Shown: positions 1 to 8,700 of the stretch, in pieces
How positions within the stretch are numbered: position 1 is the first letter of the stretch
Layout: the number at the start of each line of letters is the position of its first letter
NCBI GenBank assembly: GCA_026003015.1
Contig: BPGL01000003.1
Location: 186,001 to 250,000 of the forward strand
Direction of reading: 5' to 3'
DNA length: 64,000 nt
Source: Actinomycetota bacterium
GTDB lineage: Bacteria; Actinomycetota; UBA4738; HRBIN12
The notes under the pieces: generated by a model
Told to the model about the DNA's origin: nothing
Seen by the model: only the letters and a program-made list of their open reading frames with translations
The model's database searches: none
Translations under genes and position numbers: made by a program

Positions 1-102
1 AACCAGGACTTCAACCCGGCGGGGCTGATCGGCTCGATCCTGGGCGCGATCGCGGCGCTGCTGATCTACCGGGCCGTGCGCGGCGGGCGCCACACGACCT
101 GA
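1..102 (+). CDS. GlsB/YeaQ/YmgE-type small membrane protein (3' end only)
   Basis: Only the last 33 codons lie in the window; the gene begins upstream. The tail is a glycine/alanine-rich hydrophobic helix (LIGSILGAIAALLIYRAVR) followed by a short basic end and TGA. This pattern, with the FNPAGLIGS lead-in, is typical of the last membrane segment of GlsB/YeaQ/YmgE (transglycosylase-associated) stress proteins, which are small proteins of about 85-100 residues with three membrane helices. The biochemical role of the family is not settled. The assignment rests on a short stretch. Confidence 0.55.
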   Translation, partial: NQDFNPAGLIGSILGAIAALLIYRAVRGGRHTT

Positions 103-132
103 GGCGGCGGGTTTCACGGCAGGTGACTCGGG

Positions 133-513
133 ATGGCCGACCTTGCGGAACGACTCGAGGAGCTCGGGGAGCAGCTGGAGCGTGTGCCGCGTCAGGCTCG
201 CGACCGGTGGTGGCGCTCGCGCCTTGAGCGCCTGGAGCGGCGCAACGAACGGCTCTCCGAGGAGGTGGGTCGGATGCGTGACGAGCTCGACCGCGAACGG
301 ACGCTGCGCACCGAGGCGACACGCGCCCTCGCACGGATCAGGGCCTCGTTGGTTCCTCTGAGGAGGACATGCCCGGCATCGAGCGCACCAGCCCGACGCC
401 GTGAGCCCCCTGGACCGGTTCGCCGAGGAGCTCGCCGCGCCGACGGATCGCCCGGCCGAGCCACCAGCCGGCCAGTTGTGACGTCACGGCGGCCGTGGCC
501 ACGAAGGCCGTGA
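133..513 (+). CDS. Coiled-coil hypothetical protein; 3' part doubtful
   Basis: The first 75 or so codons encode an uninterrupted charged helix with heptad-like Leu spacing (RLERLERRNERLSEEVGRMR), so a short cytoplasmic coiled-coil protein is likely. I do not recognise the family. From about base 340 the frame becomes Arg/Pro/Ala-rich and runs antisense to the 3' end of the antiporter for about 175 bases, which looks like noncoding translation. A one-base shift near 330-350 would end the protein at the TGA at 359-361, giving about 75 residues and only a short convergent overlap. The N-terminal half is probably real and the C-terminal half probably is not. No strong ribosome binding site precedes the ATG. 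Confidence 0.4.
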   Translation: MADLAERLEELGEQLERVPRQARDRWWRSRLERLERRNERLSEEVGRMRDELDRERTLRTEATRALARIRASLVPLRRTCPASSAPARRREPPGPVRRGARRADGSPGRATSRPVVTSRRPWPRRP

Positions 514-1684
514 ACAGCGACGGCGCGATGATGCCGGCTTCGTAGGCGATCGTCGCCAGCACGATCCCGGGCCCCCCGCGGGCGTTCATCGCGATCGCGA
601 GGTCGGTTGCGTCGGCGGGCGCGAACCCGCTCGCCCGACCCGAGAGCCACACGGCCCCGATCCGCACGAGCGACGACCCCACGAGGAACAGCACGAGCGC
701 TGACCACGAGAACCCTCCGCCGAGCTCGAGGCGCGCGCCGACGAGCACGAAGTACAGAGGGATGAACGTCGCGAACCCAACGCGTCCGATCGCGTCGAGG
801 GCGCCGGCGAACCGCTCGCGCTCGGCACCGCCGAGCCCACCGACCATCCCGAAACCCGCGAGGAACGCACCGAACACGACGTTCACGTCCAGCGCCGCGG
901 CCAGCGCCGTGTAGGCGAGCATGAGCAGCAACGCGTACGCGACGCGCTGACGCCGCACGAGCACGTTCATGCGCAGCGTCTGCACGCGGCGGAGCACCTC
1001 CGGCGCAACGACGAGCCCCAGCCCGAGGAAACCGACGGTCACGGCGATGCGCGTCGCCACCTCGCTCGCGACGGGCGTCGTTCCGGGGTCGGCGACGAGG
1101 GACGTCGCGACCGCAAGGGCGGCGAACAGCGCCACGTCCTCGACCATCGCCACCCCGAGCACGAGGCTCGCGAAGCGGGTGTGGCCGATCCCCAGCTCCA
1201 GGAAGATGCGGGAGATCACCGGGATCGAGGTCACCGCGGCGGCCGCGGCCAGCACGATGACGAACGACGCCCCCTGCCCGCGGGGCCCGCGGAGCGGATC
1301 GAGGGGCAGCACGGCTCCGGCCGCCACCACGAGCGCGAAGGGGACGGCCGTTCCCAGACCGAGGATCCACGCCGTCGGTCGCCGCTGCTCGCGAGCGAGC
1401 ACGCGGCGGACCTCGCTGCCCGAGACGAACATCAGCAGCAGCAGCCCGAGCCACGACACGAAGCCGAGGACGAGCGCGGTCGGGCTCCCCTGCTCGCCGA
1501 GGAGCGCCGCCGACGCGCCGGAGCCGACGCGGTCGAGCACGTGAGGGCCGACCAGCACCCCCGCCACGATCTCCCCTACGAACCGTGGCTGGCCAAGCCG
1601 CGCGGCTGCGAAGCCCAGCGCGTGGCCGACGCCGAGCAACACGACGAGCGCGATGAGGATGGGACCGACCTGCGCCTCGGTCAT
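338..1684 (-). CDS. Cation:proton antiporter, CPA2/Kef-type membrane domain
   Basis: A 448-residue integral membrane protein starting at MTEAQVGPIL. It has about 12 hydrophobic segments and the family-typical early stretch QPRFVGEIVAGVLVGPHVL (about residues 30-50). This is the Na+/H+ exchanger (CPA2) fold, which exchanges Na+ or K+ for protons across the cytoplasmic membrane. It ends soon after the last helix, with no RCK/TrkA-N domain, so it is the short antiporter type rather than a full KefB/C. The frame remains open far upstream of the chosen ATG, but that part is Arg-rich and antisense to the urease gene. It is transcribed divergently from the urease pair. Which ion it carries cannot be read from sequence. 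Confidence 0.85.
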   Translation of the reverse strand: MTEAQVGPILIALVVLLGVGHALGFAAARLGQPRFVGEIVAGVLVGPHVLDRVGSGASAALLGEQGSPTALVLGFVSWLGLLLLMFVSGSEVRRVLAREQRRPTAWILGLGTAVPFALVVAAGAVLPLDPLRGPRGQGASFVIVLAAAAAVTSIPVISRIFLELGIGHTRFASLVLGVAMVEDVALFAALAVATSLVADPGTTPVASEVATRIAVTVGFLGLGLVVAPEVLRRVQTLRMNVLVRRQRVAYALLLMLAYTALAAALDVNVVFGAFLAGFGMVGGLGGAERERFAGALDAIGRVGFATFIPLYFVLVGARLELGGGFSWSALVLFLVGSSLVRIGAVWLSGRASGFAPADATDLAIAMNARGGPGIVLATIAYEAGIIAPSLFTAFVATAAVTSQLAGWWLGRAIRRRGELLGEPVQGAHGVGLVRSMPGMSSSEEPTRP

Positions 1685-1811
1685 CGGAGGACCGCATCGT
1701 ACGGGACGAGGGCTCGGGACGGGACCCCCGCGATGGCGACCCCGTCGGGGCCGCCGGGGTGAACACGGTGTCGGCGACCGGCGGCGGGTGCAGGCCGCAG
1801 GCGAGCTGCGG

Positions 1812-1817
1812 TAGCGT
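1812..1817 (+). promoter_or_regulatory. Candidate -10 box (TAGCGT) of the urease pair
   Basis: TAGCGT lies 9 bases before the GTG start of the urease gamma/beta gene. The hexamer and spacing match those before several other genes here and suggest a leaderless transcript. No convincing -35 is visible. Confidence 0.4.
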
Positions 1818-1826
1818 CTCGCCGCC

Positions 1827-2450
1827 GTGGACCTGACGCCGACCGAACGGGACCGCCTCGAGGTGTTCCTCGCCGCGCAGCTCGCCCGCGCCACCCTCGC
1901 ACGAGGTCTGCGCCTGAACGCCCCGGAGGCGGTGGCGCTCGTGTGCGACGAGCTCCACATGGCCGCCCGGGAGGGCCGCTCCTACGAGGAGGTAGTCGAG
2001 GTCGGTCGGCGGGCCGTCGCGCCCGGGCAGGTGCTCGACGGCGTCGCGGGGATCGTGCGCGAGATCCGGGTCGAGGTGCTCCTCGAGGAGGGCACGCGGC
2101 TCGTCGTGCTGCGGGAGCCCTTCGGGCCTGCCGACCAGGACGCTCCCGGAGCGGTGCGCGTGGGCGAGGAACCCGTGCCCCTCCACCCCGGCCGAGAGCG
2201 CCGTCGGCTGCGCGTGACGAACCGCTCCGCTCGGCCGATCCGCGTGTCCTCGCACTACCCCTTCTGGCGTGCCAACCCCGCGCTCGCGTTCGATCGCCGT
2301 GCGGCGCGGGGGTTCCGGCTCGACCTGCCGGCCGGCGACTCGCTCCGTTGGGGTCCCGGGGAGACCCGCGAGGTCGACCTCGTCGCGTACGGCGGCGCCG
2401 GTGGTCGGGAGGCGGCCGCGACGGAGAACCCCGCCGAGGGGGGTGACTGA
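1827..2450 (+). CDS. ureAB: Urease gamma/beta fusion subunit
   Basis: A 207-residue protein joining the two small urease subunits. Residues about 1-100 match urease gamma (LTPTERDRLEVF, ARGLRLNAPEAVAL). Residues about 105-190 match urease beta (SARPIRVSSHYPFWRANPAL, DLPAGDSLRWGPG). Gamma-beta fusions are known, for example in Helicobacter UreA and in second urease loci of some actinomycetes. The alpha gene follows with an 8-base overlap, so the two are translationally coupled. No SD precedes the GTG, but a TAGCGT hexamer lies just upstream, as expected for leaderless expression. The beta part is shortened and the family's usual glycine-rich end is replaced by an Ala/Glu-rich tail. Confidence 0.85.
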   Translation: MDLTPTERDRLEVFLAAQLARATLARGLRLNAPEAVALVCDELHMAAREGRSYEEVVEVGRRAVAPGQVLDGVAGIVREIRVEVLLEEGTRLVVLREPFGPADQDAPGAVRVGEEPVPLHPGRERRRLRVTNRSARPIRVSSHYPFWRANPALAFDRRAARGFRLDLPAGDSLRWGPGETREVDLVAYGGAGGREAAATENPAEGGD

Positions 2451-4173
2451 GCCGGTGCCGCAACGCATCTCTCGAGCCGAGCACGCCCTTCGGCACGGGC
2501 CGACCGCGGGCGACCTCGTCCGCCTCGGCGACACGGATCTGTGGATCCGCATCGAGGAGGACCTGACCGCGATCGGGGACGAGCCCCTGTGGGGCTACGG
2601 CAAGGACCTCCGCTCGCGCATGACGCAGCGGGACCGAGCCGCCCGAGACAGCGAGCTCGACGCCGTCATCGCCGGGGCGATCGTCGTCGACCCGCTGCTT
2701 GGGATCCGCAAGGCCGACATCGGGATCAAAGACGGGCGGATCGTCGGGGTCGGGTGCGCCGGCAACCCCGACATCACCGACGGCGTCGACCTCGAGATCG
2801 GGCCGAACACCTGGCCGATCCCGTGCCCCGGGCTCATCGCGACTCCGGGCGCGATCGACTCCCACGTCCATCTCCTCACGCCCCGGCTCGTCCCGGTCGC
2901 GCTGTCGGCCGGGGTCACGACCCTGATCACGGCCGGCTTCGAGGAACCGCCCTCCCGTATGCACCGCACCCTCGAGGCCTTCGAGCCCTTCCCGATCAAC
3001 ATCGGCCTCCAAGCGAGCGCCCGCAGCGAGGTGGCCGCGCAGGCCGAGGCCGTGATCGAGGCCGGCGCCGTCGGCCTCAAGGTGCACGAGGACTGGGGCG
3101 CCTACCCGGAGCTGATCGACGCCGCCCTCCGGATCGCCGACGCGCACGACGTCGCGGTCTGCCTGCACACCGACGGCCTCAACGAGTCGACGGACCTGGA
3201 GGGTACCGTCTCGGCGATCGACGGCCGCACGATCCACGCCTACCACGTCGAGGGCGCCGGCGGCGGCCACATCCCCGACGTGCTCGCGCTCGTCGGTGTC
3301 GACCACGTGATCTGCTCCTCGACGACGCCGACGATCCCGTTCGGACCGTCGGCGCCAGCGGAGCACCCCGACATGATCATGATCGTCCACGAGACGAACC
3401 CGGCGCTGGCGGAGGACCTCGCGGCGGCGGTCGAGCGCGTGCGCGACTGGACGATGGCCGCCGAGGGTCCGCTGCACGAACTCGGCGCGATCCAGCTGAT
3501 CAACAGCGACTCCCAGGGCATGGGCCGGATCGGCGAGACCGTGCGCCGTACCTGGCAGCTCGCCGACGCGATGAAGGCCTGGCGCCGGTCGCCCGACGCC
3601 TCGGGGCTGCCTCCCGCGCCCGCGGTCCGGCCCGAGGACCACGAGGACGAGGGCGACAACGACCGGGTCCTGCGCTACCTCGCGAAGATCACGGTCGACG
3701 CCGCGCGCACACACGGCATCTCCGAGGAGGTCGGCACGCTCGCCCCGGGCCGGCTCGCCGACGTCGTGCTGTGGGACCCCGCCTCCTTCGGGGTCCGTCC
3801 CGCCGCGGTGATCAAGGCGGGCGTCGTGGCCTGGGGGCCGCGCGGGGCGGGGAACGCGACCGTGCCGCTCGCCCAGCCGACGACGCTCGGCCCGGACTGG
3901 GGAGCAACGGGGGCGGCGCCTGCGGCGCTGTCGGTCGTGTTCGCCTCGCGCGCGGCGGTCGAAGGCGGGCTGGCCCGCAAGCTCGGCACGCGACGCCGCG
4001 TCGTCGCGGTGCGCGGCACCCGGGGGATCCGGCGAGCCGACCTCGTCGCGAACCGCGCGACCGCCGAGATCGAGGTCGACCCCGACCGGCGCGAGGTCAG
4101 GTTGGCCGGCCGGGTCCTGCGCGCGGCGCCCGTCGAACGGGTGCCCCTCAGCCGACGATACCTGCTGGCCTGA
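2443..4173 (+). CDS. ureC: Urease alpha subunit, divergent (catalytic subunit)
   Basis: Urea amidohydrolase alpha subunit, 576 residues. The nickel-site residues are recognisable: HVH at 141/143, the lysine that is carbamylated in known ureases at 213 with His215 (GLKVHEDWG), His242, His268 (YHVEGAGGGH) and Asp356 (NSDSQGMGR). Against the Klebsiella enzyme two changes stand out. The flap cysteine before the catalytic His is Val (V315-H316, MIMIVHETNP). The loop between the HxH motif and the INIGL strand is shorter and lacks the usual GPAAGTHATTCTPGP segment. GTG 2443 overlaps the end of ureAB; GTG 2455 is an alternative with a G-rich SD about 11 bases upstream. No ureD, E, F or G gene lies in the window. 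Confidence 0.85.
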   Translation: MTEPVPQRISRAEHALRHGPTAGDLVRLGDTDLWIRIEEDLTAIGDEPLWGYGKDLRSRMTQRDRAARDSELDAVIAGAIVVDPLLGIRKADIGIKDGRIVGVGCAGNPDITDGVDLEIGPNTWPIPCPGLIATPGAIDSHVHLLTPRLVPVALSAGVTTLITAGFEEPPSRMHRTLEAFEPFPINIGLQASARSEVAAQAEAVIEAGAVGLKVHEDWGAYPELIDAALRIADAHDVAVCLHTDGLNESTDLEGTVSAIDGRTIHAYHVEGAGGGHIPDVLALVGVDHVICSSTTPTIPFGPSAPAEHPDMIMIVHETNPALAEDLAAAVERVRDWTMAAEGPLHELGAIQLINSDSQGMGRIGETVRRTWQLADAMKAWRRSPDASGLPPAPAVRPEDHEDEGDNDRVLRYLAKITVDAARTHGISEEVGTLAPGRLADVVLWDPASFGVRPAAVIKAGVVAWGPRGAGNATVPLAQPTTLGPDWGATGAAPAALSVVFASRAAVEGGLARKLGTRRRVVAVRGTRGIRRADLVANRATAEIEVDPDRREVRLAGRVLRAAPVERVPLSRRYLLA

Positions 4174-4206
4174 GGCTGGCCTGAGGGCCCCGCGCCCCTC
4201 GGGGGC

Positions 4207-4212
4207 TAGACT
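4207..4212 (+). promoter_or_regulatory. Candidate -10 box (TAGACT) of the MBL hydrolase gene
   Basis: TAGACT lies 8 bases before the GTG start in the 47-base gap after ureC, so the MBL gene may have its own leaderless promoter rather than depend on the urease transcript. Confidence 0.4.
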
Positions 4213-4220
4213 GCCGCCCC

Positions 4221-5075
4221 GTGCGGGTCGTGCGCCGAGCGGTCGGGGACGTCGAGGTGATCGCGCTACTCGACGGCGAGGCCGACGTCGAGCCGATCAC
4301 CGAGGCGTTCCCCGAGACGCCCCGCGACGAGCTCCTCCGCGAGCCGGGGGTCCTCGGCGCCGGCGACCGCTGGCACCTGTTCGTCCGCGCCTGGGTCCTG
4401 CTTCATCCGGAGGGCGTCGCGCTCGTCGACACCGGCGTCGGTGGTCCCGGCTCACCCGCCCTCGAGTGGTTCCCCCACACCGGAGGCCTGCCGGATGCGC
4501 TCCGAGAGGCGGGAACGAGCCCCGACCAGATCGACACGGTGATCCTCACGCACGTGCACTCCGACCACGTCGGCGGGACGGTCACGGGCGATCCGCCGGT
4601 CCCGGCGTTCCCCCGCGCGCGCTACCTGATCCAGCGGGCCGACGTGGACTTCGCACGCGAGCTCGCGGACACCGCCGAGGACGATCGCGCGCTCTGGGAG
4701 CGGTTGCTGCAGCCGCTGCTCGCGGCCGGCGTCGTGCAGGAGCTCGACGGCGACCACCGCCTCGCAGGAACGATCGAGCTGCACCACGCTCCCGGCCACA
4801 CGCCGGGGCACCAGATGGTTCGGGTCGCCTCACGCTCCGACCGCCTCGTGATCACCGGGGACCTCGTGAACCACGCGAGCCAGTTCGCCCACCCCGACCT
4901 TCCGTCGAACTCCGACGCGGTGCCGGTCCTCGCCGCGCGCTCGCGCCGTGAGCTGCTCGCCGGGCTCCTGTCCCATCCGGGAACGACGATCGCGCCGACG
5001 CACCTGGACGCGCCGTTCGGTCGGATCGCGTTCGAGCCTCGCGGCCTCGCGAGGTGGCGTCCCGATCCCGCGTGA
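4221..5075 (+). CDS. MBL-fold metallo-hydrolase
   Basis: A 284-residue cytoplasmic metallo-beta-lactamase-fold hydrolase. The zinc motif THVHSDHVGG sits near residues 110-120. It is followed by a later His (HHAPGHTPGHQ, about 193-203), an Asp in VITGDLVNH and a C-terminal His (APTHLDAPFG), which completes a two-metal site. The ALVDTGVGG strand before the motif is typical of the lactonase/glyoxalase-II-like branch. The substrate cannot be told from sequence. The start GTG is supported by the immediately following strand and by the TAGACT box. Being next to the urease may be coincidental. Confidence 0.8.
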   Translation: MRVVRRAVGDVEVIALLDGEADVEPITEAFPETPRDELLREPGVLGAGDRWHLFVRAWVLLHPEGVALVDTGVGGPGSPALEWFPHTGGLPDALREAGTSPDQIDTVILTHVHSDHVGGTVTGDPPVPAFPRARYLIQRADVDFARELADTAEDDRALWERLLQPLLAAGVVQELDGDHRLAGTIELHHAPGHTPGHQMVRVASRSDRLVITGDLVNHASQFAHPDLPSNSDAVPVLAARSRRELLAGLLSHPGTTIAPTHLDAPFGRIAFEPRGLARWRPDPA

Positions 5076-5171
5076 GGCGCACCGATCCGACGAACCCGCG
5101 CCGAGGTTCCGCGTTCGTGCATCACGTGCACCCCACGTGACCTGCGCTTCTCGCGGATCTGCGCGATCGAT

Positions 5172-5200
5172 TTGTTCTCCACCGTACGGTTCGCTAGGGT
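5172..5200 (+). promoter_or_regulatory. Candidate promoter TTGTTC-N17-TAGGGT for the CAP-domain gene
   Basis: TTGTTC (5172-5177) and TAGGGT (5195-5200) are 17 bases apart and precede the ATG at 5219 by 18 bases. This predicts a 5' leader of roughly 12 bases without an SD. Confidence 0.4.
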
Positions 5201-5218
5201 TGGGCGCATCCCCACGAT

Positions 5219-5659
5219 ATGCGAGCACGACGCCTACTCATCCTCGTGATGGTCGGCGCGCTCCTCGGGAGCGTGTGGGCCCCGGCGGAAGCCGGAGCGA
5301 GACCGGGATACCGAGCCCGGCTCCTCCGACTCGTGAACGAGATCCGCGACAACCACGGCCTTCGGCGCTTGGATCTCAACCTGCGGCTGTCGCGATACGC
5401 GCGCAAGCACAGCTGGTCGATGGCCAGGAACCGACAGCTGTTCCACTCGGCCAACCTGTACACGGTCGTGCGGCGGTACGGGGCGCGCACCTGGGGTGAG
5501 AACGTCGGAAGGACGACGACGCTGCGCCAGTGCGTGCGCCTGTGGATGAAGAGCCCGTCGCACCGGTCGAACCTGCTGAACCGACGCTTCCGCAAGACCG
5601 GCATCGGGGTCGTTCGCTCCGGCGGCTGGCTGTGGATCACCCAGATCTACTACGGGTGA
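5219..5659 (+). CDS. Secreted CAP-domain (SCP-like) protein
   Basis: A 146-residue protein with a clear signal peptide (MRARRLLILVMVGALLGSVW, likely cleaved after AEA near residue 25) and a single CAP/SCP domain. CAP hallmarks are visible: LLRLVNEIRDNHGL near the start, the central WGENVG near residue 92 and the following WMKSPSHRSNLLN helix, and the closing strand WLWITQIYYG. The role of bacterial CAP proteins is mostly unknown; they are extracytoplasmic. The gene is convergent with the glutamate dehydrogenase gene, and its stop lies within a short tandem duplication. Confidence 0.85.
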   Translation: MRARRLLILVMVGALLGSVWAPAEAGARPGYRARLLRLVNEIRDNHGLRRLDLNLRLSRYARKHSWSMARNRQLFHSANLYTVVRRYGARTWGENVGRTTTLRQCVRLWMKSPSHRSNLLNRRFRKTGIGVVRSGGWLWITQIYYG

Positions 5660-5704
5660 CTCGGGCGAGCAGCGACCTACCGCTGACTCAGGCGAGCAGC
5701 GACC
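5657..5704. repeat. Tandem direct duplication at convergent gene ends
   Basis: Two 21-base copies (5657-5677 and 5684-5704), 27 bases apart start to start, differ at one position. The first copy contains the CAP gene stop. The second contains the expected stop of the glutamate dehydrogenase (minus strand, 5688-5690). Confidence 0.75.
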
Positions 5705-8700
5705 GGAGCTGGCGGAGCGCCACCGTCATCTGCGCCAGATCGGTCACTCCCTCGACGCCGAGCGCGCGGATGAACCGGTGGACGCGAGCGACCGGCTCCG
5801 CGCGCGACGCCAGGAACGCGTCGACCGCCTCGTCGATCGGCTGCCCCTCGGTCGCGGCCGCCAGCACCCCCCTCGGCGAGCTCGCGCCGCACCGCAAGCA
5901 GATCGTCCTCGAGCGCCTGACGCGCCCAGCGATGCCAGCGCGTGCCCGCCGGGATCTCCTCGAGCCGATGCTCGAGCCAGTCGATGCCCAGTCGCTCGCC
6001 GAGCAAGAAGAACCCGCGGGCGACCTCGAGCGGGGAGCGGCCGGTCGCGGTCGAGATCGCGATGATGTCGGGCCCGTGCACGAGCTCGGGCTGGAACGCG
6101 TGGCGGCGCGCCACATCCTCGGGGACCCCCTGTCCCACGAGACGACGCGCCTCGGCCTCGTGCTCGCTGCGCCAGGCTTCGGGCCCGATCTGGTCGATCA
6201 CGGCAGCCAACTCCGCGAACCGGTCGCGGGCGGCGTCGATGACCTCTGAGAGGCGGACATCGCCCCCCTGGACGAGGTACCAGCGCGCCGTGGCCTCGAC
6301 GAGCCAGTCGACGCCGTTCAGCAGCTCGATCTGCAGGGCGGGGTCGATCTGGCCGTCCAGCGCCTCGATCGCGTCCCATCGGGCGATCGCCCCCGTCACA
6401 TCCCGAGCGATCCGGAACGCTCGGACGGCGTCGGCCTCGCTCGCCCCCACCTCGGTGACCATCCGGGACACGAACGTGATCCCCTGCGAGTTCACGACGT
6501 CGTTGGCAGCCATCGTCGCGATGATCTCCCGCCTCAGCGGGTGCTCCTCGAGCAGGTGGCCGAACCGCTGCACGATCCGTTCGGGGAAGTACGTGGCGAG
6601 GTCGCGCGCGAGGTAGGAGCTGTCCGGCAGGTCGCTCGCGAGCAGGGCCGCGTAGACGCTCCGCTTCGCGTAGGCGAGCAGGACGGCGAGCTCGGGACGG
6701 GTGAGCCCGAGTCCCTTCGTCCGTCGCTCGGCGATCTCCTCGCTCGAGGGCAAGAACTCGACCTCGCGCTCCAGCTCCCCCTCCTGCTCGAGCTGGCGCA
6801 TGAGGTCCTCGTAGGTCTCCAGACGCTGCGCCGAGACGGTCATCTCCTGCGAGAGGATCTGCGCCTGGAGGTAGTTGTCGTACAGCACGGCCTTCACGAC
6901 GTCATCGCTGCACGCCGCGAGCAGCTCGTCGCGCTCGGGCATCGTCAGCTCGCCCCGCGCCACGGCAAGCCCTAGCAGGATCTTGAGGTTCACCTCGTGG
7001 TCGCTCGTGTCGACCCCGGCGGAGTTGTCGATGAAATCGGTGTTGATGCGTCCGCCGCCCAGCGCGTACTCGATCCGGCCACGTTGCGTGAAGCCGAGGT
7101 TGCCGCCCTCCGCCACGACGCGGGCCCGGACCTGGTTGCCGCTGATCCGAACGCCATCGTTAGCGCGGTCGCCGACGTCGGCGTTCGTCTCCCGCGAGTG
7201 CTTCACGTACGTTCCGATCCCACCGTTCCACAACAGGTCCACCGGCGCCTGCAGGATCCAGCGGATCAGCTCATTGGGAGTCATCTCCTGCGGGGCGTCG
7301 GCGGGGATCTGCAGGACCTCCCGTACCCGAGGTGAGGGAGCGACCGACTTCGCGCGCCGATCGAACACGTCGCCACCCGGGGACAGCACCGACCGATCGT
7401 AGTCGGCCCACGACGAGCCCGGAAGCTCGAACAGTCGGCGACGCTCCGCGTAGCTCGCGACCGGATCGGGGTCGGGGTCGACGAACACGTGGCGGTGGTC
7501 GAACGCCGCCACGAGCCGGATCCGGTCCGTGTAGAGCATGCCGTTGCCGAACACGTCGCCCGACATGTCGCCGATCCCCACGACCGTGAACGTGTCGGCG
7601 TGCACGTCGATCCCCAGCTCGCGGAAGTGCCACTTCACGGACTCCCAGGCACCGCGGGCGGTGATCCCCAGCGCCTTGTGGTCGTAGCCGTGACTCCCCC
7701 CGGACGCGAAGGCATCACCGAGCCAGAACCCGTAGCGCTCGGCGACGGCGTTCGCGGTATCCGAGAAGGTCGCGGTCCCCTTGTCGGCGGCCACGACGAG
7801 GTAGACGTCGGGTCCGTCGAGCGCGCGCACGCCCTCGGGGTGCGTCGGCTCTCCCTTCACGAGGTTATCGGTCAGATCGAGCATCCCCTCGATGAACGTC
7901 ACGTACTGTCGCTCGACCTCGCGCTTGAGCTCGACGGGATCCGTCGGGGGGCGCTTGAGCACGAACCCACCCTTGGAGCCGTCCGGCACGATCACGGCGT
8001 TCTTCACCCGCTGAGCCTTCATCAGGCCGAGCACCTCGGTGCGGTAGTCCTCGCGCCGATCCGACCATCGGATCCCACCTCGCGACACCATCCCGGCACG
8101 CAGGTGGATCGCCTCGAGGCGCGGGGAGTACACGAAGATCTCGAACAGCGGGTACGGCTTGGGCATCTCCGGTACGTCGGCGGAGCGGAGCTTGAACGAC
8201 AGGTGCCGACGGCCCGGGCGAAACGCGTTCGTCCGCACCGTCGCGGCGATCGTTCCGAGCATGTTGCGCAGGATCTGGTCCTGGTCGAGCGAGGGGACCT
8301 CGCGCAGGGCGAGCAGGATCTCGCGTCGGATCTCGGCGACGTGTTCTTCGTCCTGCGGCCGGGCGGGGTCGAACATCGCCTGGAAGAGCCGGACGAGCCG
8401 CTCGGCGATCTGCGGGTTGTCGACGAGAGCGTCGTTCCGGTACTCGGTCGTGAACCGAGACGACACGCGACTGCGGTAGGTCCGGTAAGCGCGCAGGATC
8501 TCGACCTCGCGCCAGGTGAGCGACGCGGTCGTCACGAGGCGGTTGAGTGAGTCGATCTCGCAGTCGCCCCGCCACATCGCCGTGATCGCGTCGACGATCC
8601 GGTCCGCCTCGGCGCCGACGGGCAGAACCGCGCCCCGTGCGTCGAGAACCCCGAAGTCGTGGATGAAGATCCGACCCTCCCCCAGCAGCGCCGTGGGGAT

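Noticed and set aside
192..2552. A 786-codon minus-strand frame across the antiporter and urease starts
   Set aside because: Out of frame with the antiporter and antisense to ureAB; Arg-rich composition without motifs.
4174..4220. Intrinsic terminator after ureC
   Set aside because: GC-rich stem possible but there is no T-tract; the TAGACT box is the better-supported element.
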